A model generated the notes under the pieces. The model was not told where the DNA came from. It searched no databases and saw only the letters and a list, made by a program, of their open reading frames with translations. From JBAXQQ01 sp037131695 (GTDB lineage: Bacteria; Armatimonadota; Hebobacteria; CAIYQO01): 64,000 bases of DNA. Both the position numbers and the translations under genes were made by a program. Each line of letters begins with the position of its first letter. Within the stretch, counting starts at the first letter, position 1. Positions 25,634 through 33,843 of the stretch are shown in pieces. Where the stretch lies: NCBI GenBank assembly GCA_964638715.1, contig CAZWZF010000012.1, forward strand, positions 1-64,000, read 5' to 3'.

Positions 25634-26797
25634 ATGACAAGAAATAACACCATGAAAAAAATAATAAAAACTACCGTCAGACTTCAGGATATAGCTGACC
25701 ACTGCAATATCACAAAAATGGCAGTTTCTCTGGCATTACGCGATGACCCCAGCATCAGCGATTTAACAAAACAACAGGTAAAATCTATTGCCATCGAGTT
25801 AGGTTATCACCCTGGTATGCATGATGCTGCCCGTAGACTAACTGCGCAAAAGACTGGTCAGCGTATTCGCACTAATACCATCGGAGTCATCCTGCCACCT
25901 AACTTTTCTGACTCACCTTTGAGTGGAGCAATGTTTCATGGTATTTTGGATTGTGCCGTACCAGCCGGTTTTGCACTGTTGACAACATACTACAACTTTA
26001 CTTCTTTGCAATCATATCTGGAAAATCCCATCATCCCGATACCGCCAATTTTCGCTACTGGCGGAATTGATGGTTTTATAATTTTTGATATTTCAAAAAA
26101 TATCGCTGAAACGGTGGCATTTCTTGAACACAAAACATCCGGCATACATTATCCAGTGGTTGTTGTTATGGGTAAAGATGCCCGCTATTCTTCTGTGAAT
26201 ATAGACCATCAACATGGAGGATATGAATTAACCACCCATTTATTAAGATTAGGACACCGTCATTTTTTGCGATATAGAAATAGTATTGATAATAAATCAT
26301 TTGAACCAGTGATTCAAGGTACCTGCCAAGCATTGTCTGAAGCAGGATTATCGCCTAAAAAGCATTTACATTACATCGATATGCCAAGAAAATGGATAAT
26401 GCATAATCCACACGAAAATTACCGGAATATTGACAATATAACAAACGACCAGAACAGACTGATTAATAAATTGTACCAACATCCGGAAATAACAGCGATA
26501 ATGGCATGGAACGATTCCAGCGCGATAATAACCTGCAACCTTTTAAGAGACGCCGGCATCAATATACCAGATGATATCAGCGTCGCTGGATATGATGACA
26601 TTTATCCATACATGAATTTATCAGGTGAAAACGAACTGACAGCAGTGCATGTTCCATTTAAGGAAATTGGCCATAATGCCATGATATTAATGATTGAACA
26701 AATTAACAATCAATTCTCTGTCCCTACCCACATCATGCTGCCGCCAGAAATAAAGTCAAGAAAAACCACCGGACCAACAAAGGCAAAAACATTATGA
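25634..26797 (+). CDS. LacI-family transcriptional regulator
   Basis: 387 residues. Helix-turn-helix near the N-terminus (VRLQDIADHCNITKMAVSLAL), then an effector domain (GYELTTHLLRLGHRHFL, ITAIMAWNDSSAIIT, SVAGYDDIYPYM). It resembles the regulator at 16690 more than the one at 32675. Neither ATG 25634 nor ATG 25652 has a clear ribosome site, so the start is uncertain by six residues. Its stop overlaps the start of the FAD oxidoreductase (ATGA), implying translational coupling. Predicted to bind the palindrome at 24223. Confidence 0.9.
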   Translation: MTRNNTMKKIIKTTVRLQDIADHCNITKMAVSLALRDDPSISDLTKQQVKSIAIELGYHPGMHDAARRLTAQKTGQRIRTNTIGVILPPNFSDSPLSGAMFHGILDCAVPAGFALLTTYYNFTSLQSYLENPIIPIPPIFATGGIDGFIIFDISKNIAETVAFLEHKTSGIHYPVVVVMGKDARYSSVNIDHQHGGYELTTHLLRLGHRHFLRYRNSIDNKSFEPVIQGTCQALSEAGLSPKKHLHYIDMPRKWIMHNPHENYRNIDNITNDQNRLINKLYQHPEITAIMAWNDSSAIITCNLLRDAGINIPDDISVAGYDDIYPYMNLSGENELTAVHVPFKEIGHNAMILMIEQINNQFSVPTHIMLPPEIKSRKTTGPTKAKTL

Positions 26798-28068
26798 ATA
26801 CAATTCAATATAACAAAAGCCGCGAAATTCCCGTTTCCCACATTGCTGATGTAATGGTTATCGGTGGCGGACCCGGCGGATTGGGGGCGGCGGTGATGGC
26901 TGCCCGCGAAGGTGTCGATGCTATGCTGATTGAGCGATACGGTCAATTAGGCGGTATGGCGACCCAGGGACAGGTGAACGCCTTTATGCATAACCATGTC
27001 ATGGGCAACCTGCTGGACAAACCTGTTTGCCGGGAATGGGCAAACAAGATGGAGAAATACCGCGTAAACAACGGTCCGCATAACCTGGTAGAGCATAACG
27101 CCGCTATGCTGGCAGCGGAGGAGTTGTGCCTGGAAGCCGGGGTGAAGTTATTGTACCACCACACCTTAATAGATGTCGTGATGGATGACACTGATATTGA
27201 TTACCTTATTTTCTGGTCCAAATCCGGCATAACCGCCGCGAAGGCGAAAGTATACATCGACTGTACCGGCGACGCCGACCTTGCCGTTTATGCCGGATGC
27301 GCCTATGAACAAGGCGGTCCCGACGGTGCATGTCAGCCCATGACCGCGTTTTTCGGGTTGGAAAATATCGATGATTCGCGGGTGCCGTCAATGGAAGAGT
27401 TGCAGGTTTTATACAAAGCCGCCAAGGAACGCGGCGAAATATCATGTCCGCAGGCACATTTGCACCCCGCGCCATTTTTCAGTCCGGGAATACGAACTTT
27501 CAACTGGACGCGGGTGCTGGATACCGTGGGAACCGATGGCGACGACCTGTCAAAAGCGGAAATAATAGCCCGCCAGCAAATCCGCGAAGTGGTGGCATTT
27601 TTCCGTAAATATGTGCCCGGATACGAAAACGCGACTATCCGCTCTATCGCCACCCACATCGGCATCCGCGAGACCCGCCGGGTAATCGGCCAGGCATTTC
27701 TTACCCGTGATGCCTTTGTCACTGCCGCGAAGTTCCCTGATGCCATTGTGCGGGTGCAATACCCGATAGATATCCACAACCCCCACGGCGCCGGGGTAGA
27801 GTTAATATACATGCCGGAAGGCGACTGGTACGAAATCCCCTATGGCTGCATCGTGCCGCGCGATTGCGGCAATCTGCTCATCGGCGGCCGCCCTATCTCC
27901 GTCGACCACGCCATCCACAGCAGCATGCGCATAATGCCTGTAGCCTGTTCAGTAGGCAGCGCTGCCGGGATAGCCTCAGCAATAGCAGTAAAGAACAACT
28001 GCCGTCCGAAAGAAGTAGACGGCGTGCAAGTGCGGGAGTTGTTGGTGAGACATGGGGCGTGTTTGTAG
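26794..28068 (+). CDS. FAD-dependent oxidoreductase
   Basis: 424 residues. The Rossmann motif VIGGGPGGLGAAVMAAREG and the acidic residue of MLIERYGQLGGMA mark FAD binding; IDCTGDADLAVYAG is the second FAD signature of this family. The layout fits the FAD-dependent oxidoreductases (PF12831 type) common in polysaccharide-degrading bacteria. No signal peptide, so cytoplasmic. Substrate unknown; the coupling to a LacI regulator suggests a sugar or sugar acid derivative. No partner dehydrogenase or transporter gene follows. Confidence 0.85.
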   Translation: MNTIQYNKSREIPVSHIADVMVIGGGPGGLGAAVMAAREGVDAMLIERYGQLGGMATQGQVNAFMHNHVMGNLLDKPVCREWANKMEKYRVNNGPHNLVEHNAAMLAAEELCLEAGVKLLYHHTLIDVVMDDTDIDYLIFWSKSGITAAKAKVYIDCTGDADLAVYAGCAYEQGGPDGACQPMTAFFGLENIDDSRVPSMEELQVLYKAAKERGEISCPQAHLHPAPFFSPGIRTFNWTRVLDTVGTDGDDLSKAEIIARQQIREVVAFFRKYVPGYENATIRSIATHIGIRETRRVIGQAFLTRDAFVTAAKFPDAIVRVQYPIDIHNPHGAGVELIYMPEGDWYEIPYGCIVPRDCGNLLIGGRPISVDHAIHSSMRIMPVACSVGSAAGIASAIAVKNNCRPKEVDGVQVRELLVRHGACL

Positions 28069-28083
28069 GGAATTAATAATTAG

Positions 28084-28155
28084 AGAGGCTTTTGCAAAAC
28101 TCGATGGGACACTCTCGCGGCTTCGCCACTCGGTGTCAGTCCCTGATAGTCGTTC
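28084..28155. repeat. Dispersed hairpin repeat, copy C
   Basis: AGAGGCTTTTGCAAAACTCG, then GGGACACTC...GGTGTCAGTCCC and TGATAGTCGTTC. Shares prefix, hairpin arm and suffix with copy B at 5496. It lies just after the oxidoreductase stop and is followed by a GC-rich CCCCTC/GGGGAGGGG hairpin. Confidence 0.7.
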
Positions 28156-28238
28156 TTCCCCTCTCCAGCCGGGGAGGGGCTTTTAAACTGCAAATATCTA
28201 ATTTAGAATAACAAAAGATTCAATAATCTATTTATATA

Positions 28239-29150
28239 TTATTTATCCGCCTCTTCATTCGGTTTATCAATTCCGAAAAAATTCATCTGGCAGCGTTCTG
28301 CCAATTGCGTGACGCTTTCCATGATTTCCTGGGCAAAAATAAATTGATTGCGCAGTGCCTCCTGAGACTCTTTGTTGTCGGTAATATTCATCATCACCCC
28401 TTGCAGCATGGTCGGCATGCCATCAAGGTCACAAACAATTGTCGCTTCATCGAGGAACCAGAGTGCCTCTTTATTGCGGGTTAACATGCGATATTCCACA
28501 TTCAGAGGTTTATGACTGCCGATGCATAAGGCTATTGCGTTGTTCACACGTATGCGATCATCCGGGTGAATTTGCTGATGCCAAAAATCTGGCTGGCGCA
28601 GAAATTCTTCCGGCACAAAACCAAGAAGCTTGGTAACATGCTGGTTAAAAAAATACGGTGTACGCAAATTATCAAGTTTTGCGATGTAAGTAATGGCTGG
28701 AATGTGTTCAATTAGCGTGCGATAGCGATTTTCACTCTCACGCAGTGCCTTTTCCGCCAGTCGACGTTCGCGACGCACCGTGACTTCGCGCAGTTCGCGC
28801 TCGATTACCGGGCCAAGACGCACTAAATTGTCTTTCATAACGTAATCATGTGCCCCGATACGCATCGCTTCTACAGCAGATTCCTCACCGATAGCACCGG
28901 AAACGATAATGAACGGTATATCCAATTCACTCTCTTTCAATAGCTTCAGCGCCTCAGACCCATTGAAATTAGGCAGACGAAAATCGGAGATTACAATATC
29001 CCACTGCGCCTCATCCAGTGCCTGTTTCATCGCCTCGCGCGTTTCAACGCAATGTGCCGTCACTTCAAAACCACTCTTTTGCAGATATCGTTTTAAAAGA
29101 ATAGCATCGTTCTCGTCATCTTCAATCATCAATACACGTAATGGTATCAT
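28239..29150 (-). CDS. Response regulator with receiver and PAS domains
   Basis: 303 residues. REC domain about 5-125 (MIEDDENDA acidic pocket, Asp56 in VISDFRLP, Lys in YVMKDN), then a PAS/PAC domain about 148-275 (NRYRTLIEHIPAITYIAKL, PDDRIRVNNAI). There is no kinase, HTH or cyclase output; the last ~30 residues have no motif. It may act by protein-protein contact, or be the front half of a REC-PAS-kinase that lost its end. Its ATG overlaps the stop of the upstream receiver gene (TAATG). Confidence 0.87.
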   Translation of the reverse strand: MIPLRVLMIEDDENDAILLKRYLQKSGFEVTAHCVETREAMKQALDEAQWDIVISDFRLPNFNGSEALKLLKESELDIPFIIVSGAIGEESAVEAMRIGAHDYVMKDNLVRLGPVIERELREVTVRRERRLAEKALRESENRYRTLIEHIPAITYIAKLDNLRTPYFFNQHVTKLLGFVPEEFLRQPDFWHQQIHPDDRIRVNNAIALCIGSHKPLNVEYRMLTRNKEALWFLDEATIVCDLDGMPTMLQGVMMNITDNKESQEALRNQFIFAQEIMESVTQLAERCQMNFFGIDKPNEEADK

Positions 29151-29644
29151 TAGTTCACATCTCCTAACGGCGGCAGTTCGTTAATATCAAGCCAATAACT
29201 CCCAAATAAACGCATCGATTCGGTAAACGTAGAAATATTCACCGATTTCCGAATGTAACTATTGGCACCCAGGGTATAGCTATTAATTATATCCTGTTCA
29301 ACATCAGAAGTTGAAAGCATCACCACCGGTATCAGCGAGGTGCGCTTATCCTGACGTACTCGTTTCAACACCTCTAATCCATTCAAACGCGGCATTTTCA
29401 AATCCAGCAGAATCACCGCCGGCCAGGCCATCTGTGTCTGCTGGTTATCTTCCGACTCAATGTTGAAGAGATAATCAAGGGCTTCGACACCATCGTGCGC
29501 GACATGCACCTGATTAGTAATGCCGGCCTTGCGCAACGCGCGCAACGCCAGGGTAATATCATCTACATTATCATCTACCAGTAATACAGTCCTTTTCCCG
29601 CGTGAACCGGTAAACATACTGGTTGATTCATCAAGAGTAGACAT
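29150..29644 (-). CDS. Single-domain response regulator (Rcp1-type receiver)
   Basis: 164 residues, essentially one REC domain: LLVDDNVDD, Asp81 in VILLDLKMPRLNG, Ser/Thr in VVMLSTSD, Lys in SYIRKSVN. The long beta-alpha linker and C-terminal tail are typical of receivers that partner phytochrome-like kinases. Six bases separate it from the hybrid kinase gene, so the kinase and this receiver are probably cognate. Confidence 0.92.
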   Translation of the reverse strand: MSTLDESTSMFTGSRGKRTVLLVDDNVDDITLALRALRKAGITNQVHVAHDGVEALDYLFNIESEDNQQTQMAWPAVILLDLKMPRLNGLEVLKRVRQDKRTSLIPVVMLSTSDVEQDIINSYTLGANSYIRKSVNISTFTESMRLFGSYWLDINELPPLGDVN

Positions 29645-29650
29645 GTGTTT

Positions 29651-30823
29651 TTACTCTCCTTTGCCAAAAGCATCTGTACTGTCTAATTCGGCAGCATCAT
29701 GAAGTGTAAAATAAAAAGTGGCACCATGATTTACGGCACCTTCCGCCCATATTCGTCCATTGTGGCGATGAATAATTCGTTGCACTGTAGCCAGTCCAAT
29801 ACCGGTGCCGGGAAACTCATTTGCGGAATGCAGACGCTGAAACGTGCCAAACAACTGGTCGGCATAAGCCATATCAAATCCAGCTCCGTTATCAGTGACA
29901 TGATACACCGGTTGCTGGCCAGCCTGGGTCATACCAAATTCAATGTGTGGGTTGGTAGTTTTACTGGTGAACTTCCAGGCATTAACTAACAGGTTTTCCA
30001 ATACAATGCGCATCAAATTGGCATCTCCATCACCGTATACCTGTGGTTCGATTATACAGGTAACGTGGTGCTCAGGATGATTCTGCTCCAGTTCACCAGC
30101 AATATCTCCCACCATTGCACTTAAATCAATAGATTCCTGACTAATCTCGCCGCGAGACAAACGCGACAGTCGCAGCAAGTTCTGAATGAGACTGTCCATG
30201 CGTAATGTTGCCATCTGAATACGCTTCAAATAATCGCGTCCATCATTACCGAGTTGTTCGAAATAATCTTCTATCAAGGCCTGGCAGAATCCGTTGATGG
30301 TGCGAATCGGCGAACGGAGATCATGCGAAACGGAATAACAGAATGACTCCAGTTCCTTGTTGACAGATTCCAACTGCTTGGTACGATCGTAAACGCGTTG
30401 TTCGAGCATCCGCCGACCTTGTTCTATTTCGGAGAGCAGGTGAAAACGTTCAATGGCAAATTTAATGGTGCGCTGGAGCAAATCGAAGATATTGTTTCCC
30501 TTCAGCAGATAATCCTGGGCGCCAAGGCGTAATGCCTGCAATGCTACCTCTTCGTCCCCTAACCCGGTAAGTACGACAATCGGTATATTATGGTGAGATG
30601 ACTGAATGGCAATCATCCCGTTCAGCATAGAACTGTCAGGCAGCGAAAGGTCAAGTAGGATAACGTCAATATCTTCGCGTTCCAGCAATTGCAGACCATC
30701 CTCCAACCTATTAGCCGTGTTTAACTGAAAGCGATCGTATTTGCTATGACGCAATGCCTCTCGCACTAAAACAACGTCATTAGGATCATCCTCGATTAAT
30801 AAAACTCGAATTACGTCATTCAT
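29651..30823 (-). CDS. Hybrid protein: receiver plus histidine kinase
   Basis: 390 residues: N-terminal REC (about 5-125, Asp58 in VILLDLSLP), coiled-coil linker (about 128-160), HisKA with His167 in SVSHDLRSPIR, and HATPase with NAWKFT, DNGAGFD and GTGIGLATV. No membrane segment or PAS sensor, so input probably comes by phosphotransfer to the REC domain. First full gene of a three-gene operon (kinase, single receiver, REC-PAS). A receiver-like short frame overlaps its start. Confidence 0.92.
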   Translation of the reverse strand: MNDVIRVLLIEDDPNDVVLVREALRHSKYDRFQLNTANRLEDGLQLLEREDIDVILLDLSLPDSSMLNGMIAIQSSHHNIPIVVLTGLGDEEVALQALRLGAQDYLLKGNNIFDLLQRTIKFAIERFHLLSEIEQGRRMLEQRVYDRTKQLESVNKELESFCYSVSHDLRSPIRTINGFCQALIEDYFEQLGNDGRDYLKRIQMATLRMDSLIQNLLRLSRLSRGEISQESIDLSAMVGDIAGELEQNHPEHHVTCIIEPQVYGDGDANLMRIVLENLLVNAWKFTSKTTNPHIEFGMTQAGQQPVYHVTDNGAGFDMAYADQLFGTFQRLHSANEFPGTGIGLATVQRIIHRHNGRIWAEGAVNHGATFYFTLHDAAELDSTDAFGKGE

Positions 30824-30908
30824 TGGAGTATCCTAACGATGACAGCACAAAATCACCGTCATCATCTTCGGCGTAGAGAATGATATTAAAGTTATCTAAA
30901 TTCTTCAT
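30816..30908 (-). pseudogene. 30-residue receiver-domain remnant
   Basis: ATG 30908, preceded by AAAGAGAA, opens a frame reading MKNLDNFNIILYAEDDDGDF followed by VLSSLGYSNE and TGA at 30818-30816. The first two thirds match strand 1 and the acidic pocket of a REC domain (ILLxEDDxxD), then similarity stops. It overlaps the hybrid kinase start by eight bases. Likely the stump of a deleted response regulator, now perhaps acting as a coupled leader peptide. Confidence 0.6.
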
Positions 30909-30933
30909 AATTCTCTTTCTGTGTCGTGTTTTC

Positions 30934-30973
30934 CATGGGTAGGAGTATCCGAAAACTCTGTCTCCTATCCATG
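30934..30973. promoter_or_regulatory. Hairpin upstream of the two-component operon
   Basis: CATGGGTAGGAG (30934-30945) and CTCCTATCCATG (30962-30973) pair at 11 of 12 positions with a 16-base loop. It may be a leader hairpin or the terminator of something on the plus strand; no plus-strand gene ends here. Confidence 0.4.
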
Positions 30974-31111
30974 ACTATCCACTGAATTATTATTATCGTA
31001 ATGGTGCTTCAGTCAATATAAATATAAATGTAATATTATAACTTATTATAAAAACTGTCAACATAATTACTCCGTTTTGTCAAACATATTTGCAAAAAAA
31101 AGTTGTTCTAC

Positions 31112-31190
31112 AGATTCTTGCAAAACGTTGTGATAACATGATGGTACAGACACCTTCCAGGTTTCATCACTTGGTGTCAGTCCTTGATAT
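31112..31190. repeat. Dispersed hairpin repeat, copy D (diverged)
   Basis: AGATTCTTGCAAAAC, then GGTACAGACACC...GGTGTCAGTCC and TTGATAT. It is the most diverged of the four copies but keeps the prefix and hairpin order. Confidence 0.65.
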
Positions 31191-31238
31191 ATACTCAAAA
31201 TTTCAATGTAAAACAATGAAAAAGTTATCTTAAAAAAA

Positions 31239-31274
31239 TTGCCAGCCAAGATATAAATCAAATCTGGCTGGCAA
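31239..31274 (-). terminator. Intrinsic terminator of the discoidin pilin
   Basis: TTGCCAGCCA (31239-31248) and TGGCTGGCAA (31265-31274) are perfect arms. On the minus strand the stem is followed at once by seven T residues. It begins 28 bases after the pilin stop. Confidence 0.92.
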
Positions 31275-31302
31275 TATAACTTATTAAAAAAATCAAGAGC
31301 TA

Positions 31303-32280
31303 TTAATTATACCGCAACTGAAATACTTGTATTTCATCAGCACCAAAATAATCATTATTAGCCGCTTGCCATGCGTCTTTAACTCGCAATGTTACATAAC
31401 GACCAGAAGGATAAGGACTTGATAATTCAATATCAGTGTAACTTGTACCAGTGCTATTATTTTTAGCTATTTGAGTACCAGAGATTGATGGAGTAACGTT
31501 AGTATGATAACCGGTAGTATTATCAACAAAAAGATCTGCTGTTTTAAATCCACGAGTTAAAAATTGACCAGGATAATCAGCACGCCAATAATTATAAACC
31601 CGTACTTTATATATTGTTTTTTCTGTACCCATATCAAGAGTGATCGACCATGGAGCGCGATTATCATAACGCTCCCAGTTAGCATTCGTCACTCCATCGT
31701 TAAGAATTGATACATTTGGCATCGATTCCGTAAAAGCAGGTGAATATCCTGATATTGTCATGGATGAAAACAGCATTAGTTTTACAGGGTCAATATCTGC
31801 ACCGGTTGTAGCTGATACATGTCCATCGGCAAAGCTGGCAATTGTTTTACCGGAATGAATATTGCTGACTTCGTTAGTTGCATCTTTGGTTACATTACCG
31901 GTGGCAGCACCATCAGCAGTTAAAAAGACGCTCATAGGATTAACTTGAGAACCAATGGCACTTCCGGCTACAATGTAGTTATAAACATAACCATTTGTTG
32001 TGCTTTTTCCTTTAGTCGGGCAAATTAAAACTGCCGGTTCTACTTTAATGTCTGACCAGATGGTAGATGTGCCAGGTAAAATTTCTTCGTGATCCTGAAC
32101 ATACATGGCGATTGATGCGGCGATTTGCCGCTGATTGCTGGTGCAGGTAGTCTGTCGAGCTTTCTCACGTGCTCTGGCAAACACAGGGAATAAAATTGCG
32201 GCGAGGATAGCAATAATGGCTATCACTACCAACAATTCAATGAGGGTAAAACCTTTGCGCCGATTAAATAGCGAACTCAT
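31303..32280 (-). CDS. Type IV pilin-like protein with discoidin-like passenger
   Basis: 325 residues, the shortest pilin here. Signal NRRKGFTLIELLVV, constant half with Cys pair and H-X9-DG (HSGKTIASFADG). The passenger (about 175-325) is a discoidin/F5-8C-like beta-sandwich: ILNDGVTNANWERYDN, WSITLDMGTEKTIYKVRVYN, GRYVTLRVKD, DEIQVFQLRYN. Such domains often bind galactose or other glycans. GGAG precedes the ATG. An operator-like sequence at 32400 is shared with the LacI gene at 32675, making that regulator the candidate controller. Confidence 0.88.
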   Translation of the reverse strand: MSSLFNRRKGFTLIELLVVIAIIAILAAILFPVFARAREKARQTTCTSNQRQIAASIAMYVQDHEEILPGTSTIWSDIKVEPAVLICPTKGKSTTNGYVYNYIVAGSAIGSQVNPMSVFLTADGAATGNVTKDATNEVSNIHSGKTIASFADGHVSATTGADIDPVKLMLFSSMTISGYSPAFTESMPNVSILNDGVTNANWERYDNRAPWSITLDMGTEKTIYKVRVYNYWRADYPGQFLTRGFKTADLFVDNTTGYHTNVTPSISGTQIAKNNSTGTSYTDIELSSPYPSGRYVTLRVKDAWQAANNDYFGADEIQVFQLRYN

Positions 32281-32399
32281 ATTATTATCTCCTTTGTTTT
32301 TTTATTGCTGGAAATAACGCGCAGATTCTTTCCATACAATATTTTTTATTAATATCACACATTATTAAACTGCGCAAGGACTTTTTCAATATAATTTAA

Positions 32400-32414
32400 T
32401 GAAACAAGTTACAT
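32400..32414 (-). promoter_or_regulatory. Operator-like site upstream of the discoidin pilin
   Basis: TGAAACAAGTTACAT matches, in inverse orientation and at 13 of 15 positions, ATGTAACAAGTTTCA at 33738-33752 in the LacI promoter. It lies about 120 bases before the pilin ATG. Confidence 0.5.
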
Positions 32415-32477
32415 TATTCATGTTTACAATCAAATCCGAACAATAGAAGTTATGTTTTAGTAGGATGTAACTTTATA

Positions 32478-32649
32478 GTGTCGCTACTCTGTAGCTTTAA
32501 TTTTATACTTATCAGACAACTATTAATATATCGCCGCGCTGCGGCTTTTTTAATTCATAAATATATTTTCATTATATTTAGCCACAGAGTGGCGATATCT
32601 TAATAGCACTTGATTATCAGAATTATTTTAAGCTGCAGAGCAGCGACAC
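32478..32649. repeat. Nested double inverted repeat
   Basis: Outer arms GTGTCGCTACTCTGTAGCTT (32478-32497) and 32630-32649 pair with three mismatches; inner arms 32528-32546 and 32580-32598 (ATATCGCCGCGCTGCGGCT on the left) pair with a few. Outer and inner arms resemble each other (TCGC..CTCTG.GGCT pattern), so the element may be a nested insertion of one repeat family into another copy. Confidence 0.75.
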
Positions 32650-32674
32650 ATTAAACTTATCCAATTTATTTTGG

Positions 32675-33682
32675 TTATGTCTTAGGAGAAACACATGATT
32701 CACGAAATATCAATTTAGCAGGAATTAGATGTTGAGCCACTAAAGGAGCATCTGTAGTTTGCGATATTCGCTCCATCATTAATGCACATGCCATTTGAGC
32801 CATCTGCTCAGGATTTTGTTCGGTGGTAGTTAAGGAAGGATGTAATAATCCTGAAAATCCGAAGTTGCCATATCCAATGATGCTGATAGCATCTGGTATA
32901 ATTATTTTTGTGCGCTGCAAAATCTGCATTAACATTAATGCATAATAATCATTCCAGCATATAATTGCCGTTAATCTTTTACTCTTATCCTGTTTCAGCC
33001 ACTCTGTGACAAAAGATCTATCATTAACTGCATTTAAATTTGTTAAATTATTAATTATCCCCTGTTGTTTCAGTGCCATATAAATAGCATTTGTACGATT
33101 GTTGTTTTTCACATCTATTTCGGGTCCAAAATAGCCAATTCGTTTGTGTCCAAGACTGCATAAATAGCGTACTACTGTCATAGCAAGATTATCTTCATCA
33201 GTTAATACAGCATCAATTGGCAAGATAAAATGAGGACTGTCAATACTGACAAGCTTGATATTATGACTACGGATAGCATATATAATATCCATCGGAATAA
33301 TATCTTCACAAGGAGTGCATGCGAAAATTCCGGCTACCCGTTGTTCTATTAATACAGAAATTGCATGGATTGTACGTTTATATTCTGAAAATGTTTCCAG
33401 AATAATCACCTGGTAATCCTCTTTGTATGCACACTTCAGCAACTCGCTGATAATTCGTGAATAAAAATGGTCATTTAAATTCGGTACCAATAATCCAAAC
33501 ATTTTACTATTGCCGGACATCACACTTTGAGATAATCGGTTGGGATGATAATGATATTCCTGGACCAATTCCATAATGTGTTCCCGGGTATCTGGACGAA
33601 CACTCGGGTGACCATTGATTGCACGCGACACTGTAGCAATAGAAACACCGGCAAGTTTCGCCAGCAAGCGTACTGTAGACAT
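32675..33682 (-). CDS. LacI-family transcriptional regulator
   Basis: 335 residues, the most canonical LacI protein here: VRLLAKLAGVSIATVSRAINGHPSVRPDTREHI is the helix-turn-helix and hinge start, then FGLLVPNLNDHFYSRII opens the effector domain, which includes YLCSLGHKRIGYFG and AIICWNDYYALMLMQ. The promoter overlaps an ATGTAACAAGTTTCA site, suggesting autoregulation. The same site type lies before the discoidin pilin and between this gene and the divergent beta-helix/CBM9 gene, so all three may form one regulon. Confidence 0.92.
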   Translation of the reverse strand: MSTVRLLAKLAGVSIATVSRAINGHPSVRPDTREHIMELVQEYHYHPNRLSQSVMSGNSKMFGLLVPNLNDHFYSRIISELLKCAYKEDYQVIILETFSEYKRTIHAISVLIEQRVAGIFACTPCEDIIPMDIIYAIRSHNIKLVSIDSPHFILPIDAVLTDEDNLAMTVVRYLCSLGHKRIGYFGPEIDVKNNNRTNAIYMALKQQGIINNLTNLNAVNDRSFVTEWLKQDKSKRLTAIICWNDYYALMLMQILQRTKIIIPDAISIIGYGNFGFSGLLHPSLTTTEQNPEQMAQMACALMMERISQTTDAPLVAQHLIPAKLIFRESCVSPKT

Positions 33683-33737
33683 ATAATATTACCTTTTAAA
33701 AAAATTATTAAAAGAATTAACCAGATTAACAGGATAT

Positions 33738-33766
33738 ATGTAACAAGTTTCACAGCTATATGTCAA
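33738..33766 (-). promoter_or_regulatory. LacI promoter overlapped by operator-like site
   Basis: Minus strand TTGACA (33766-33761), 17-base spacer, TTACAT (33743-33738). ATGTAACAAGTTTCA (33738-33752) covers the -10 and part of the spacer. Occupancy would repress the LacI gene and could affect the divergent gene. Confidence 0.6.
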
Positions 33767-33775
33767 TGGTTTTAA

Positions 33776-33804
33776 TTGACTGACAAACAAATAATGTATA
33801 AAAT
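33776..33804 (+). promoter_or_regulatory. Probable promoter of the beta-helix/CBM9 gene
   Basis: TTGACT (33776-33781), 17-base spacer, TAAAAT (33799-33804), 40 bases before ATG 33844. It starts 24 bases from the operator-like site at 33738-33752. Confidence 0.55.
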
Positions 33805-33843
33805 CAATAAAAAAGTAACAAATTGCCTGCAAGGAAACATTAA

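Larger units (their letters stand above)
32281..32674. other. Intergenic region between discoidin pilin and LacI gene
   Basis: No gene. Contains the operator-like TGAAACAAGTTACAT at 32400-32414 and a nested double hairpin at 32478-32649. The rest is AT-rich leader and spacer. Confidence 0.6.
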
